A stretch of 64,000 bases of DNA from GWB2-37-7 sp942492835 (GTDB lineage Bacteria; Bacillota; Clostridia; Lutisporales; Lutisporaceae): NCBI GenBank assembly GCA_942492835.1, contig OW818645.1, positions 2,046,001 through 2,110,000 on the forward strand. The letters run 5' to 3'. The stretch's first letter is position 1. Each line of letters begins with the position of its first letter. Made by a program: the position numbers and the translations under genes. The notes below the pieces were generated by a model that was given only the letters and a program-made list of their open reading frames with translations, did no database searches and was not told the origin of the DNA. Of the stretch, positions 8,587 to 15,393 are shown one piece after another.

Positions 8587-9471
8587 TTATGGATTGCATA
8601 AATTCAACAGTTTCTTTCCTGCTGGAGAGATTGGTATTTTATCTTGTGTAACAATGCATATATGCCTCTGTGGTATAGATGTTCTTAAATTAAGCTCAAA
8701 TAGCTCACCACTCTCTATCAACTTTTCTGCAAAATTCCTTACTACACAGCCTATGCCTAAGCCTCTCTTACTAAACTGGACAATCAAATCACTTGTAGCA
8801 AGCTCAAATTCTGGATTAAGAGTAGTACCGTTTTGCTTTAAGAAAGCATCAACATACTTTCTTGCACTTGTATTTCTCTCTAGACAAATAATGGGATAAT
8901 CTTGAAGCTCATTCAAATCTATAATGCTGCCTTTTAACTCAGAAAATCTCTCATTTGCAATAAATACATCTTGTATATTTGAAACAGGCAAAATGTTTAA
9001 TCCTTTATACTCATTAACTGGTTCACTTACTACACCAAAATCAATCTTTCCTGAGTGTAAGTACTCCAATGTTTCAGGTGTAGGCACATTAGTTACTTTA
9101 ACCTTTACCTTTGGATATAACTTATGAAAGCTCTCCAAATAATTTAGCAGATAAAACTGCAAGGTCATATCACTGGCACCTATTCGTATTTCCCCTGTTT
9201 CAAGTGTAAATAATTCCTTAAATTTACTTTCCCCAAGGGCTATATACTCATATCCCCTTGATACATATTTATACAATACTTCACCCTCTGGTGTAAGACT
9301 CACACCCTTTGAAGTCCTAAAAAACAAACTGCCTCCAATTGAACCTTCCAGCTGCTTTATTCCTTGACTTACTGCGGGCTGTGAAATAAATAACTCTTCA
9401 GCAGCTAAAGTAATGCTTTTAAGTTTCGCAACATAATAAAACATCTTGTAATATTCAAGATTAATAGTCAC
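8587..9471 (-). CDS. LysR family transcriptional regulator
   Basis: A 294-residue LysR protein. The N-terminal winged helix-turn-helix is at residues 1-60 (YYVAKLKSITLAAEELFISQ then PAVSQGIKQLE), followed by a linker helix and a periplasmic-binding-protein-like effector domain from about residue 90 (GEIRIGAS, typical opening). Its gene precedes the divergent PurA-like gene in the same direction. LysR regulators usually act on adjacent genes, so a purine-like or amino-acid effector is plausible, but nothing in the sequence identifies it. Confidence 0.92.
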   Translation of the reverse strand: MTINLEYYKMFYYVAKLKSITLAAEELFISQPAVSQGIKQLEGSIGGSLFFRTSKGVSLTPEGEVLYKYVSRGYEYIALGESKFKELFTLETGEIRIGASDMTLQFYLLNYLESFHKLYPKVKVKVTNVPTPETLEYLHSGKIDFGVVSEPVNEYKGLNILPVSNIQDVFIANERFSELKGSIIDLNELQDYPIICLERNTSARKYVDAFLKQNGTTLNPEFELATSDLIVQFSKRGLGIGCVVRNFAEKLIESGELFELNLRTSIPQRHICIVTQDKIPISPAGKKLLNLCNP

Positions 9472-9736
9472 ATAATCACACCTTATTATATTTTTTTTAA
9501 CATAAGTTATAATTATAATACTACTTTTATTTATTCTATCAAAGTCCTAGACAAAAAAATAAAAAAACTCTCTCCACAGCTTCTATATTATGATATAATC
9601 TTTTTAGATACGTTATGAAAAAGATTTATCATTTACATAAGAAGTAGAAACATCTGCTTTTGTATTGTAAACAATGTATTTTTCGCAACATATAAAGTAA
9701 GGAAAATGTTTATTGCAAAACATTTAGGTGATTTAT

Positions 9737-10411
9737 ATGGAAATATTAAAAAATGATTGGCAGTGCCTATTAGAAGATGAATTTGAAAAAGATTATTACT
9801 TAAAGCTTAGAAGCTTTTTGATAAATGAATATAAAACAAAAACTATACATCCAGATATGTATGATATATTTAATGCTTTACACTATACAGAGTATAAGGA
9901 CGTAAAAGTGGTTATATTAGGTCAGGATCCATATCATGGCCCTAATCAGGCACATGGTTTGAGTTTTTCTGTAAAGCAAGGTGTAGCAGCTCCTCCTTCA
10001 CTTATTAATATCTATAAAGAGCTTAATAGTGATTTAGGCTGTTATGTTCCTAATAATGGTTATTTAAAGAAATGGGCTGACCAAGGAGTTATGCTTCTTA
10101 ATACTGTTTTAACAGTTAGAGAAGGTCAAGCGAATTCTCATAAAAACATAGGCTGGGAACTCTTTACTGATAAGATTATCAGCTTACTAAACGATAGAGA
10201 AGAACCTATTGTTTTCATTTTATGGGGGAAAAATGCTCAATCAAAGTTAAATATTATTAACAATGCAAAACATTATATTATAAAATCAGTTCATCCAAGT
10301 CCACTTTCTGCATATGGTGGTTTCTTTGGAAGCAAACCTTTTTCCAAAGCTAATAACTTTCTTGCATCTATAGGGAAAGAACCTATAGACTGGCAAATTG
10401 AAAATATATAA
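9737..10411 (+). CDS. ung: Uracil-DNA glycosylase
   Basis: Removes uracil from DNA at the first step of base excision repair. The 224-residue product carries the family 1 signature GQDPYHGP with catalytic Asp (about residue 62), the Phe that stacks on uracil in LSFSV, and the C-terminal HPSPLSAYGGFFGSKPFS loop. The ATG at 9737 is preferred over the GTG at 9728 because the latter lies inside the AGGTGA ribosome binding site. It is followed within 20 bases by a tRNA gene on the same strand. Confidence 0.96.
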   Translation: MEILKNDWQCLLEDEFEKDYYLKLRSFLINEYKTKTIHPDMYDIFNALHYTEYKDVKVVILGQDPYHGPNQAHGLSFSVKQGVAAPPSLINIYKELNSDLGCYVPNNGYLKKWADQGVMLLNTVLTVREGQANSHKNIGWELFTDKIISLLNDREEPIVFILWGKNAQSKLNIINNAKHYIIKSVHPSPLSAYGGFFGSKPFSKANNFLASIGKEPIDWQIENI

Positions 10412-10429
10412 TAAGGTTTCTATTTAATT

Positions 10430-10505
10430 GCTGCTGTGGCTCAGTTGGTAGCGCAGCGCACTCGTAATGCGCAGGTCACCGGTTCGATTCCGGTCAGCAG
10501 CTCCA
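10430..10505 (+). tRNA. tRNA-Thr (anticodon CGT), CCA encoded
   Basis: Acceptor GCTGCTG (10430-10436) pairs with CAGCAGC (10495-10501), discriminator T, CCA at 10503-10505. The anticodon stem GCGCA/TGCGC encloses loop CTCGTAA with anticodon CGT, reading ACG. The T arm ACCGG-TTCGATT-CCGGT is normal. The D stem GCTC/GCGC has one T-C mismatch. A second tRNA-Thr (TGT) is at 52796. Confidence 0.95.
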
Positions 10506-10547
10506 TTTACTTCCGTCTTGTATTCTACTCTTAACTTTTTTGTTAAA

Positions 10548-11141
10548 TTAATTACGTCTCACCTTAAATATCTCGCCAACACTTACAATGCTTATATTTA
10601 GTCTATCAGTTAATTGTTTAAGGCTCCTAATCTTATTTATATATTTAATGTTGTTCTTACTTAGTGACTTTTCAATAACCTCTACTATATCTTTTATTTG
10701 GTTAGAATTCAGGCTGATATTATTATTAAGGCACTCTCTATTAATATAGGTTAAAGTAGCCCATATCTGATCCTCTGATATACTATTTATATCCATTAAA
10801 ACCCATGTAAAATCTTTTCTTCTTTTATTTTCAGGGTATACCTTCTTAAAAAACTCTATAAAGTGGTTCACTGGTTTTGGATCTATTTCTTTAACATACT
10901 TTCCAAGTTGTGATTTTAGACAATTCTTTAGATACATCATTGTATTTGGTTTTATAGAACCTTTTAATCCCTCTATCTGATCATAAATATAATTATATGT
11001 ATCTTTAATCTGATCAGCGCTAGCATTTTCCTTTTTTAGCACCCTTGTTATATCAATATATTCTAGGATGTGCTTCTTACAATCAAGCTTCTTGTCATAT
11101 AGTTTTTCACAAATTTCAGATGCAGTTAATTCTTTATCCAT
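10548..11141 (-). CDS. Conserved hypothetical protein, 197 residues
   Basis: I do not recognise this protein. It is 197 residues, soluble, strongly helical and lysine/isoleucine-rich, with no signal peptide, membrane segment or cysteine motif. Segments such as FIEFFKKVYPENKRRKDFTW and WATLTYINREC look structured rather than random. It stands alone between tRNA-Thr (convergent) and the mntP riboswitch. Its start has AAAAAAGGTAAGGAA just upstream. Codon use resembles its neighbours. Confidence 0.6.
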   Translation of the reverse strand: MDKELTASEICEKLYDKKLDCKKHILEYIDITRVLKKENASADQIKDTYNYIYDQIEGLKGSIKPNTMMYLKNCLKSQLGKYVKEIDPKPVNHFIEFFKKVYPENKRRKDFTWVLMDINSISEDQIWATLTYINRECLNNNISLNSNQIKDIVEVIEKSLSKNNIKYINKIRSLKQLTDRLNISIVSVGEIFKVRRN

Positions 11142-11354
11142 ATATATTCCTTACCTTTTTTTGAATTTTGTAGCTCTTATATTGTACCACAAGTTTTATA
11201 ATTGATTCCTAAAATAAAATAATGTATTCCTAACAGCCTTATAAATTAGTTGTTTCTCCTAAATATTTAGGGTTCAGAATAAACCGTACTAGTACTATTA
11301 TCAAATAAATGCAATATAGACTTGATTACTATTAGAAATTATGATAAAATTTTA

Positions 11355-11526
11355 CTGTTCATGAGGGAGTAATTGGCGTACATACGCGGTAAATCAACAT
11401 ACTGACTGTTTTTCAGTCTGGTTTGCCTTAAATAATGAGACTCATGTATAGCTAAATAGGCTGTACATGTATTATATTTTTGATAAATATGCAGGTACAG
11501 CAATAGCGTATCTGCTTTATTTTTTA
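11355..11526 (+). ncRNA. yybP-ykoY (Mn2+) riboswitch with terminator expression platform
   Basis: The leader of mntP shows the family's conserved layout. P1 is CATGAG (11360-11365) with CTCATG (11441-11446). The internal-loop purines GGGAGTAATT follow P1, then two helices, including ACTGACTG/CAGTCTGGT, and a closing GAGA at the second loop. The expression platform is legible: terminator stem 11491-11498 with 11508-11515 followed by TTTATTTTTT, and a competing 7-bp antiterminator, GCTGTAC (11460-11466) with GTACAGC (11495-11501). Mn2+ binding should favour readthrough into the exporter gene. Confidence 0.87.
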
Positions 11527-11538
11527 GGAGGATGAAAA

Positions 11539-12105
11539 ATGGGAATACTTGAATTGTTTATGGTTGCTGTAGGTTTGTCAATGGATGCTTTTGCAGTAGC
11601 TCTTTGTAAGGGACTTAATATGCAGAAGATAAACTATCGCCATGCGTTAATTATTGGTGCTTTCTTTGGTGGGTTTCAAGGGATAATGCCACTATTTGGC
11701 TGGATATTAGGTAGACAGTTTGAACAATACATAACCAGCTTTGATCATTGGATAGCATTTATCTTGCTGGCATTCATTGGAGGAAAAATGCTAATGGAAG
11801 CCTTCAATCGAGACCAGGAAGTTCATGAATTCAATGAACAGCTTAACATAAAAGAATTGGTTGTGCTTGCAATTGCAACAAGTATTGATGCTTTGGCAGT
11901 AGGTATTACATTTGCTTTCTTTCAGGTATCGATTTTGCCTTCCATTACGCTTATCGGTATTACAACATTTATTCTGTCTGTAATCGGCGTGGTTCTTGGG
12001 AATAAATTTGGTGTAAAATTTAAAAGCAAGGCCGAAATTGCTGGTGGTTTTGTTTTGATTTTCATTGGAGTGAAAATTCTTTTAGAGCATCTTGGTATAC
12101 TATAA
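11539..12105 (+). CDS. mntP: Manganese efflux pump MntP
   Basis: A 188-residue inner-membrane exporter of Mn2+ with six transmembrane helices in two repeats of three. The repeat signatures are visible: VGLSMDAFAVALCKGL near the N-terminus and AIATSIDALAVGITFAF at about residue 113, each with the membrane Asp that binds metal. Length equals the family norm. The ATG follows AGGAGG with 7-base spacing, and that site lies immediately after the riboswitch terminator T-run, so expression depends on Mn2+-controlled antitermination. Confidence 0.96.
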   Translation: MGILELFMVAVGLSMDAFAVALCKGLNMQKINYRHALIIGAFFGGFQGIMPLFGWILGRQFEQYITSFDHWIAFILLAFIGGKMLMEAFNRDQEVHEFNEQLNIKELVVLAIATSIDALAVGITFAFFQVSILPSITLIGITTFILSVIGVVLGNKFGVKFKSKAEIAGGFVLIFIGVKILLEHLGIL

Positions 12106-12135
12106 TTATGTGATTAAACAACTCTTTAACAAAAC

Positions 12136-12169
12136 TACTGCATATCATTAAATGTGCAGTATTTTTGTT
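12136..12169 (+). terminator. Terminator downstream of mntP
   Basis: A 10-bp stem (12136-12145 with 12152-12161, one wobble) is followed by TTTTTGTTTG, 30 bases after the mntP stop. Confidence 0.85.
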
Positions 12170-12199
12170 TGTAATACAGTTTTTTTACTTATACACTAA

Positions 12200-12238
12200 C
12201 TATACTCCCAAATTACTCCTTTGGGAGTATAGTTTTTT
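12200..12238 (+). terminator. Second terminator between mntP and the MotA-like gene
   Basis: A perfect 13-bp stem (12200-12212 with 12220-12232) and loop TTACTCC are followed by TTTTTTG. It may back up the mntP terminator, or attenuate transcription into the gene at 12307. Confidence 0.85.
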
Positions 12239-12306
12239 GTCAAGCTTTAGCTTATTATGGACGTAAAGGCAATATCAAACTTTGCCAAAATTAAGGAGGG
12301 AACAAT

Positions 12307-12777
12307 ATGTATTTTTTAGGATTGGTTGTATTTATAGTTTTTCTGATTTGCTCTACTATGCTTTCTGGTTCGATAGCCTCATTTATTGACTTACCCAGTA
12401 TAGTTATTACTCTAGCGTTTAGTATTCCCATGCTCATGGCGTCAGGACTTCTTCCAGACTTTGTGAGAGGTTTCAAGATCATGGGACAAAAATTTAATAC
12501 TTGGTCATTATTTGAACTTAAGAAAACTGAAATTGCTATACAGCTCATGATAAAACTACTACTTTTTTCAGGTTTATTCGGGTGCGTTATTGGTATAGTT
12601 TCTATTCTATCAAATCTAAGTGATATAAGTAAATTAGGACCAAATTTAGCAGTGACTATACTCACATTTCTCTATTCTGTACTTTTTGTTTTCATACTTT
12701 TACCCGTTAAAGCTAAGGTAAAAGCCATAATAATAACATTTGATAAGGAATGTTCTAATGAAAAATCAACTAACTAA
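12307..12777 (+). CDS. MotA/TolQ/ExbB-like small membrane protein
   Basis: A 156-residue membrane protein with about four hydrophobic helices (residues 1-22, 30-50, 78-100, 115-140). The last two helices and the linking segment, IVSILSNLSDISKLGPNLAV then TILTFLYSVLFVFILLP, strongly resemble the proton-channel helices of MotA-type stators. The protein is shorter than MotA (about 250-290 residues): the large cytoplasmic domain is reduced to a short loop, and no MotB partner is nearby. It overlaps by 20 bases a membrane-anchored LuxR regulator, which suggests a sensing or regulatory role instead of flagellar torque. RBS AAGGAGG at 12292-12298. Confidence 0.65.
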   Translation: MYFLGLVVFIVFLICSTMLSGSIASFIDLPSIVITLAFSIPMLMASGLLPDFVRGFKIMGQKFNTWSLFELKKTEIAIQLMIKLLLFSGLFGCVIGIVSILSNLSDISKLGPNLAVTILTFLYSVLFVFILLPVKAKVKAIIITFDKECSNEKSTN

Positions 12778-13405
12778 AGTATTAGGATTGCTGTGTTATT
12801 TGGCAATTGTGAGTCTGTTATTTGATTTTAACTGGATGCTACTTTTTAGTCCTAAGCCATTTTTTTCAGTCCTATTAGGGATGGTTATATTGACTCTTTC
12901 GCAGTATAAAAAAGGATATGAAAAGGAAGACATTGTTGTCAGTTTGAAGTGGAATCTTCTATTTGCCAGCTTCCTAACAACACTTATATCAATTCTTTCT
13001 TCTATATCATCTAGGGGTCTGGCTTATATGAGCAGCTCGCAGCTAGCCGAGTCGCTTTTACCTATGCTTTATGGCAGCATAATGTATTTGATGCTCAGTA
13101 TAGTACTTAATGACTCTATAAAAAGAGAAACAAACAAACAGGTGGAGAAGCCCTTAGAAAAGATACATGATTTGAAAGTTACTATTATAGCAGATCAAGT
13201 TTTCCAGGAATTTGAGCTTACTAACAGAGAATTTCATGTTGCCTTAAAGCTTCTAGATAATATATCAAATAAGGAAATTGCAGCTCAGCTCTACATAAGT
13301 GAAGCGACAGTAAAAAAGCATATCCAGAATATCTACCAAAAGTTTGGAGCAACTGACCGCAATAGCTTCAGGGAGATTTACTATCAAAGTGCAAAAAGAA
13401 AATAA
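12758..13405 (+). CDS. Membrane-anchored LuxR-type transcriptional regulator
   Basis: A 215-residue protein with four predicted transmembrane helices in the first ~120 residues and a C-terminal GerE/LuxR helix-turn-helix (FELTNREFHVALKLLDNISN then KEIAAQLYISEATVKKHIQN). The ATG at 12758 follows AAGGAA and overlaps the end of the MotA-like gene, so the two are translationally coupled. A reading frame extends 18 bases further upstream without a better site. The design resembles one-component membrane regulators; the partner membrane protein may relay its signal. Targets are unknown. Confidence 0.8.
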   Translation: MKNQLTKVLGLLCYLAIVSLLFDFNWMLLFSPKPFFSVLLGMVILTLSQYKKGYEKEDIVVSLKWNLLFASFLTTLISILSSISSRGLAYMSSSQLAESLLPMLYGSIMYLMLSIVLNDSIKRETNKQVEKPLEKIHDLKVTIIADQVFQEFELTNREFHVALKLLDNISNKEIAAQLYISEATVKKHIQNIYQKFGATDRNSFREIYYQSAKRK

Positions 13406-13409
13406 ATAA

Positions 13410-13455
13410 ATACCGACTGCCAAAGTTAGTCTTATAACATGGCAGTCGGTATATT
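13410..13455 (+). terminator. Hairpin terminator after the LuxR gene
   Basis: A perfect 13-bp stem (13410-13422 with 13440-13452) starts 5 bases after the stop codon. The T-run after it is weak (ATTTGATTT), so efficiency may be moderate. Confidence 0.65.
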
Positions 13456-13612
13456 TGATTTGCTCTTTAGTATTTATATTGCAGAGCTTACCTTGATATT
13501 GAATTATTATTAAAATATTACACCATTTGTGTTGAAATTTAGTCATTTTGAAAAATACATGATATAATTTATATGTATATATTACTAAATAATATTTTAA
13601 AGGAGCGATTTT

Positions 13613-14089
13613 ATGAGAAGATGGACAAAACCGTTAGTTATCTTACTATTGGTGGGGTTAACCTTTACTTTTGGTTGTGTTAGCAATAAAAATGCTGATC
13701 CTGGCACAAAAAATATACCAGCTTCTGGAACAAAGACAGGCGAAATAAAATACAAAGATGGTAATTATGAAGTACAGACCGAACCAGATGTTGAAGGTTA
13801 TTATTGCACAGCTAAGGTTACAGTAAAGAATAGTAAAATTGCTAGCATTGAATGGGATATTACTGATATAAATGGTAGAATCTTTGATGAAAAATACGAA
13901 GAAATATATGTTGGAAATCCCACATATATTGATCAATGTAGAAATGATCTTAAAGGTAAGCAAATATATACTTCACAGCTTATAGAAGTTCAAGACATTA
14001 ATAAGGTAGATTCAATAAGTGGTGCAACATGGGCATATAGAAACCTTAAAGATGTTATGGACTTGGTTATACAAAAGGCAGCAATGTAA
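13613..14089 (+). CDS. FMN-binding domain lipoprotein with covalent-flavin attachment motif
   Basis: A 158-residue exported lipoprotein: basic start MRRWTK, hydrophobic core, and lipobox FTFGC with Cys22 as lipid anchor. A linker follows, then an FMN-binding domain of the RnfG/NqrC/NosR type. Near the C-terminus DSISGAT matches the D-x-x-(S/T)-G-A-T motif at which the flavin transferase ApbE attaches FMN to threonine. Such proteins pass electrons on the outer face of the membrane. No Rnf genes or apbE are adjacent, so it is a stand-alone module. RBS AAAGGAGCG, 7 bases before the ATG. Confidence 0.87.
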   Translation: MRRWTKPLVILLLVGLTFTFGCVSNKNADPGTKNIPASGTKTGEIKYKDGNYEVQTEPDVEGYYCTAKVTVKNSKIASIEWDITDINGRIFDEKYEEIYVGNPTYIDQCRNDLKGKQIYTSQLIEVQDINKVDSISGATWAYRNLKDVMDLVIQKAAM

Positions 14090-14099
14090 AAGTGTAAGC

Positions 14100-14156
14100 T
14101 ATAGCAAAAACCTCCTATATCATATAAATAGTATGGTAACGTAGGTTTTTGCTATA
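14100..14156. terminator. Inverted repeat after the FMN lipoprotein gene
   Basis: A perfect 14-bp inverted repeat (14100-14113 with 14143-14156) lies 11 bases after the stop. The right arm contains TTTTT but no T-run follows, so it may act as an atypical terminator or protect the 3' end. Confidence 0.5.
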
Positions 14157-14222
14157 GTTGTAAACATATCAATCGTCTTCGTTTTTTCATAGTACATCCT
14201 TTGAATAGTTAAAACTCCAAAA

Positions 14223-14510
14223 TTATGGTCGTTCAAAGTTCTTATTTCTGGTATAGTGAGCTCCTCTGATTACAATTGTATTTGTATTATCATCCTTTTT
14301 ACGCTTAAGGTTTCCTGTCGCCTTCGCCATAAGCTGTTGAGATTCAAGTCTATCCACACTTTGAATTCTAGATAGAAATTTTTCTGCTTTTTCACCTGAG
14401 ATTATTTTTATAAGCTTTTCATACCAATAAATAAATACCTTATTATCTTTCTTAACATTGTAGGAAAAAATAACTTCTGATGTTTTATTCTCATGTTCTT
14501 CTTTATTCAT
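14223..14510 (-). CDS. Small hypothetical protein, 95 residues
   Basis: Not recognised. The 95-residue product is basic and hydrophilic, with no signal or membrane segment; it ends RGAHYTRNKNFERP. The start ATG at 14510 follows AGGAGTGTTGCT, an acceptable ribosome binding site. It converges on the FMN lipoprotein gene. It could be a DNA- or RNA-binding protein given its charge, but no motif supports this. Confidence 0.45.
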   Translation of the reverse strand: MNKEEHENKTSEVIFSYNVKKDNKVFIYWYEKLIKIISGEKAEKFLSRIQSVDRLESQQLMAKATGNLKRKKDDNTNTIVIRGAHYTRNKNFERP

Positions 14511-14603
14511 AGCAACACTCCTAAATTTGATTTACTATATATATTAAGTATATATAGTAGTCTTTGGCTTTTAAAGAGAAAATATAGTTATACTAGAATT
14601 TGC

Positions 14604-14690
14604 TTTGAACTGCTTATTAAGTTCTTCGTAATTTAACCTAGGTGTATCCATAGTTACATCAAGCTCTCTTATATTGTTTTCAAGCGTTTA
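14604..14690 (-). pseudogene. Relic of an ABC-F gene C-terminal segment
   Basis: Read on the minus strand, this stretch encodes TLENNIRELDVTMDTPRLNY and then EELNK, nearly the same as TLENEIRELDLAMDTPDLNY EELNK near the C-terminus of the ABC-F protein at 15394. No start, ATP-binding domain or continuing frame surrounds it. It is therefore a decayed fragment of a duplicated or earlier ABC-F gene. The rest of 14511-14852 shows nothing else recognisable. Confidence 0.7.
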
Positions 14691-14852
14691 GTATATTTAT
14701 ATGTAGCCTGCTAGACTGTACTAATCAGTGTAATTACCCCTTATGTTTAAAAAAAAGAAAATGGAGGAAAAATAGTTTATTGAGGCAGGACTTTCTAAAC
14801 CCATGAAGAACAGTAAATACATGTAATAATTTCCTAATAGGAGGTAAATAAA

Positions 14853-15227
14853 ATGGCAGAAACAGAAAGTATACTAGCATGGACACTGGTAGCTGAATGC
14901 CCAATTCCAAACGATATAGATGATTTGTTGGTGGATGGTGAAGTAGCAGTTGCCGCTTATAAAACATTCCGTGACAGTGCAATTTTTACAAATAAAAGAT
15001 TGATTGTAAGAGATGCACAAGGCATTACAGGCAAAAAAATAGAGATTTATTCTTTACCCTACTCCTCTATCAATATGTGGTCTACTGAAAATGCAGGGAA
15101 GTTATTTGACTTGAATGCTGAAGTTGAGTTATGGACTAGAGCAGGTCATATCAAAGTAAACTTACAGAAGAACGTGGATATCCGCAAATTCGATAAGTTA
15201 ATAGCCAATGCACTCTTGAAGGACTAA
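14853..15227 (+). CDS. PH domain-containing protein (bPH_1 type)
   Basis: A 124-residue cytoplasmic protein that is almost entirely one bacterial pleckstrin-homology-like domain. Characteristic segments are LLVDGEVAVAAYKTFRDSAI, FTNKRLIVRDAQGITGKKIE, and SLPYSSINMWSTENAGKLFD. Members of this family form oligomeric rings; their biochemical role is unsettled, though stress and envelope roles have been proposed. RBS AGGAGG, 8 bases before ATG. It is monocistronic, ended by the terminator at 15313. Confidence 0.87.
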   Translation: MAETESILAWTLVAECPIPNDIDDLLVDGEVAVAAYKTFRDSAIFTNKRLIVRDAQGITGKKIEIYSLPYSSINMWSTENAGKLFDLNAEVELWTRAGHIKVNLQKNVDIRKFDKLIANALLKD

Positions 15228-15312
15228 ACCAACCGATACATGATTAAGATGTTTTCTTAGTACATAGAGTAGTTTTTATAAAGCCGAAACAGTATAATTT
15301 ATGGTAATATAA

Positions 15313-15346
15313 AAAACCAGTCATATATCTATGGCTGGTTTTGTTT
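15313..15346 (+). terminator. Terminator between the PH gene and the ABC-F gene
   Basis: A 13-bp stem with one wobble (15313-15325 with 15330-15342), flanked by A-run and T-run, so it can serve both convergent genes. Confidence 0.78.
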
Positions 15347-15393
15347 CATAAAGATGACTACCCTTAAAAATTTTTCTAACTGTTCTCCTGCGT

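Noticed and set aside
12291..12665. 124-codon antisense frame over the MotA-like gene
   Set aside because: The plus-strand frame has an AGGAGG site and membrane-protein homology; the antisense frame has neither.
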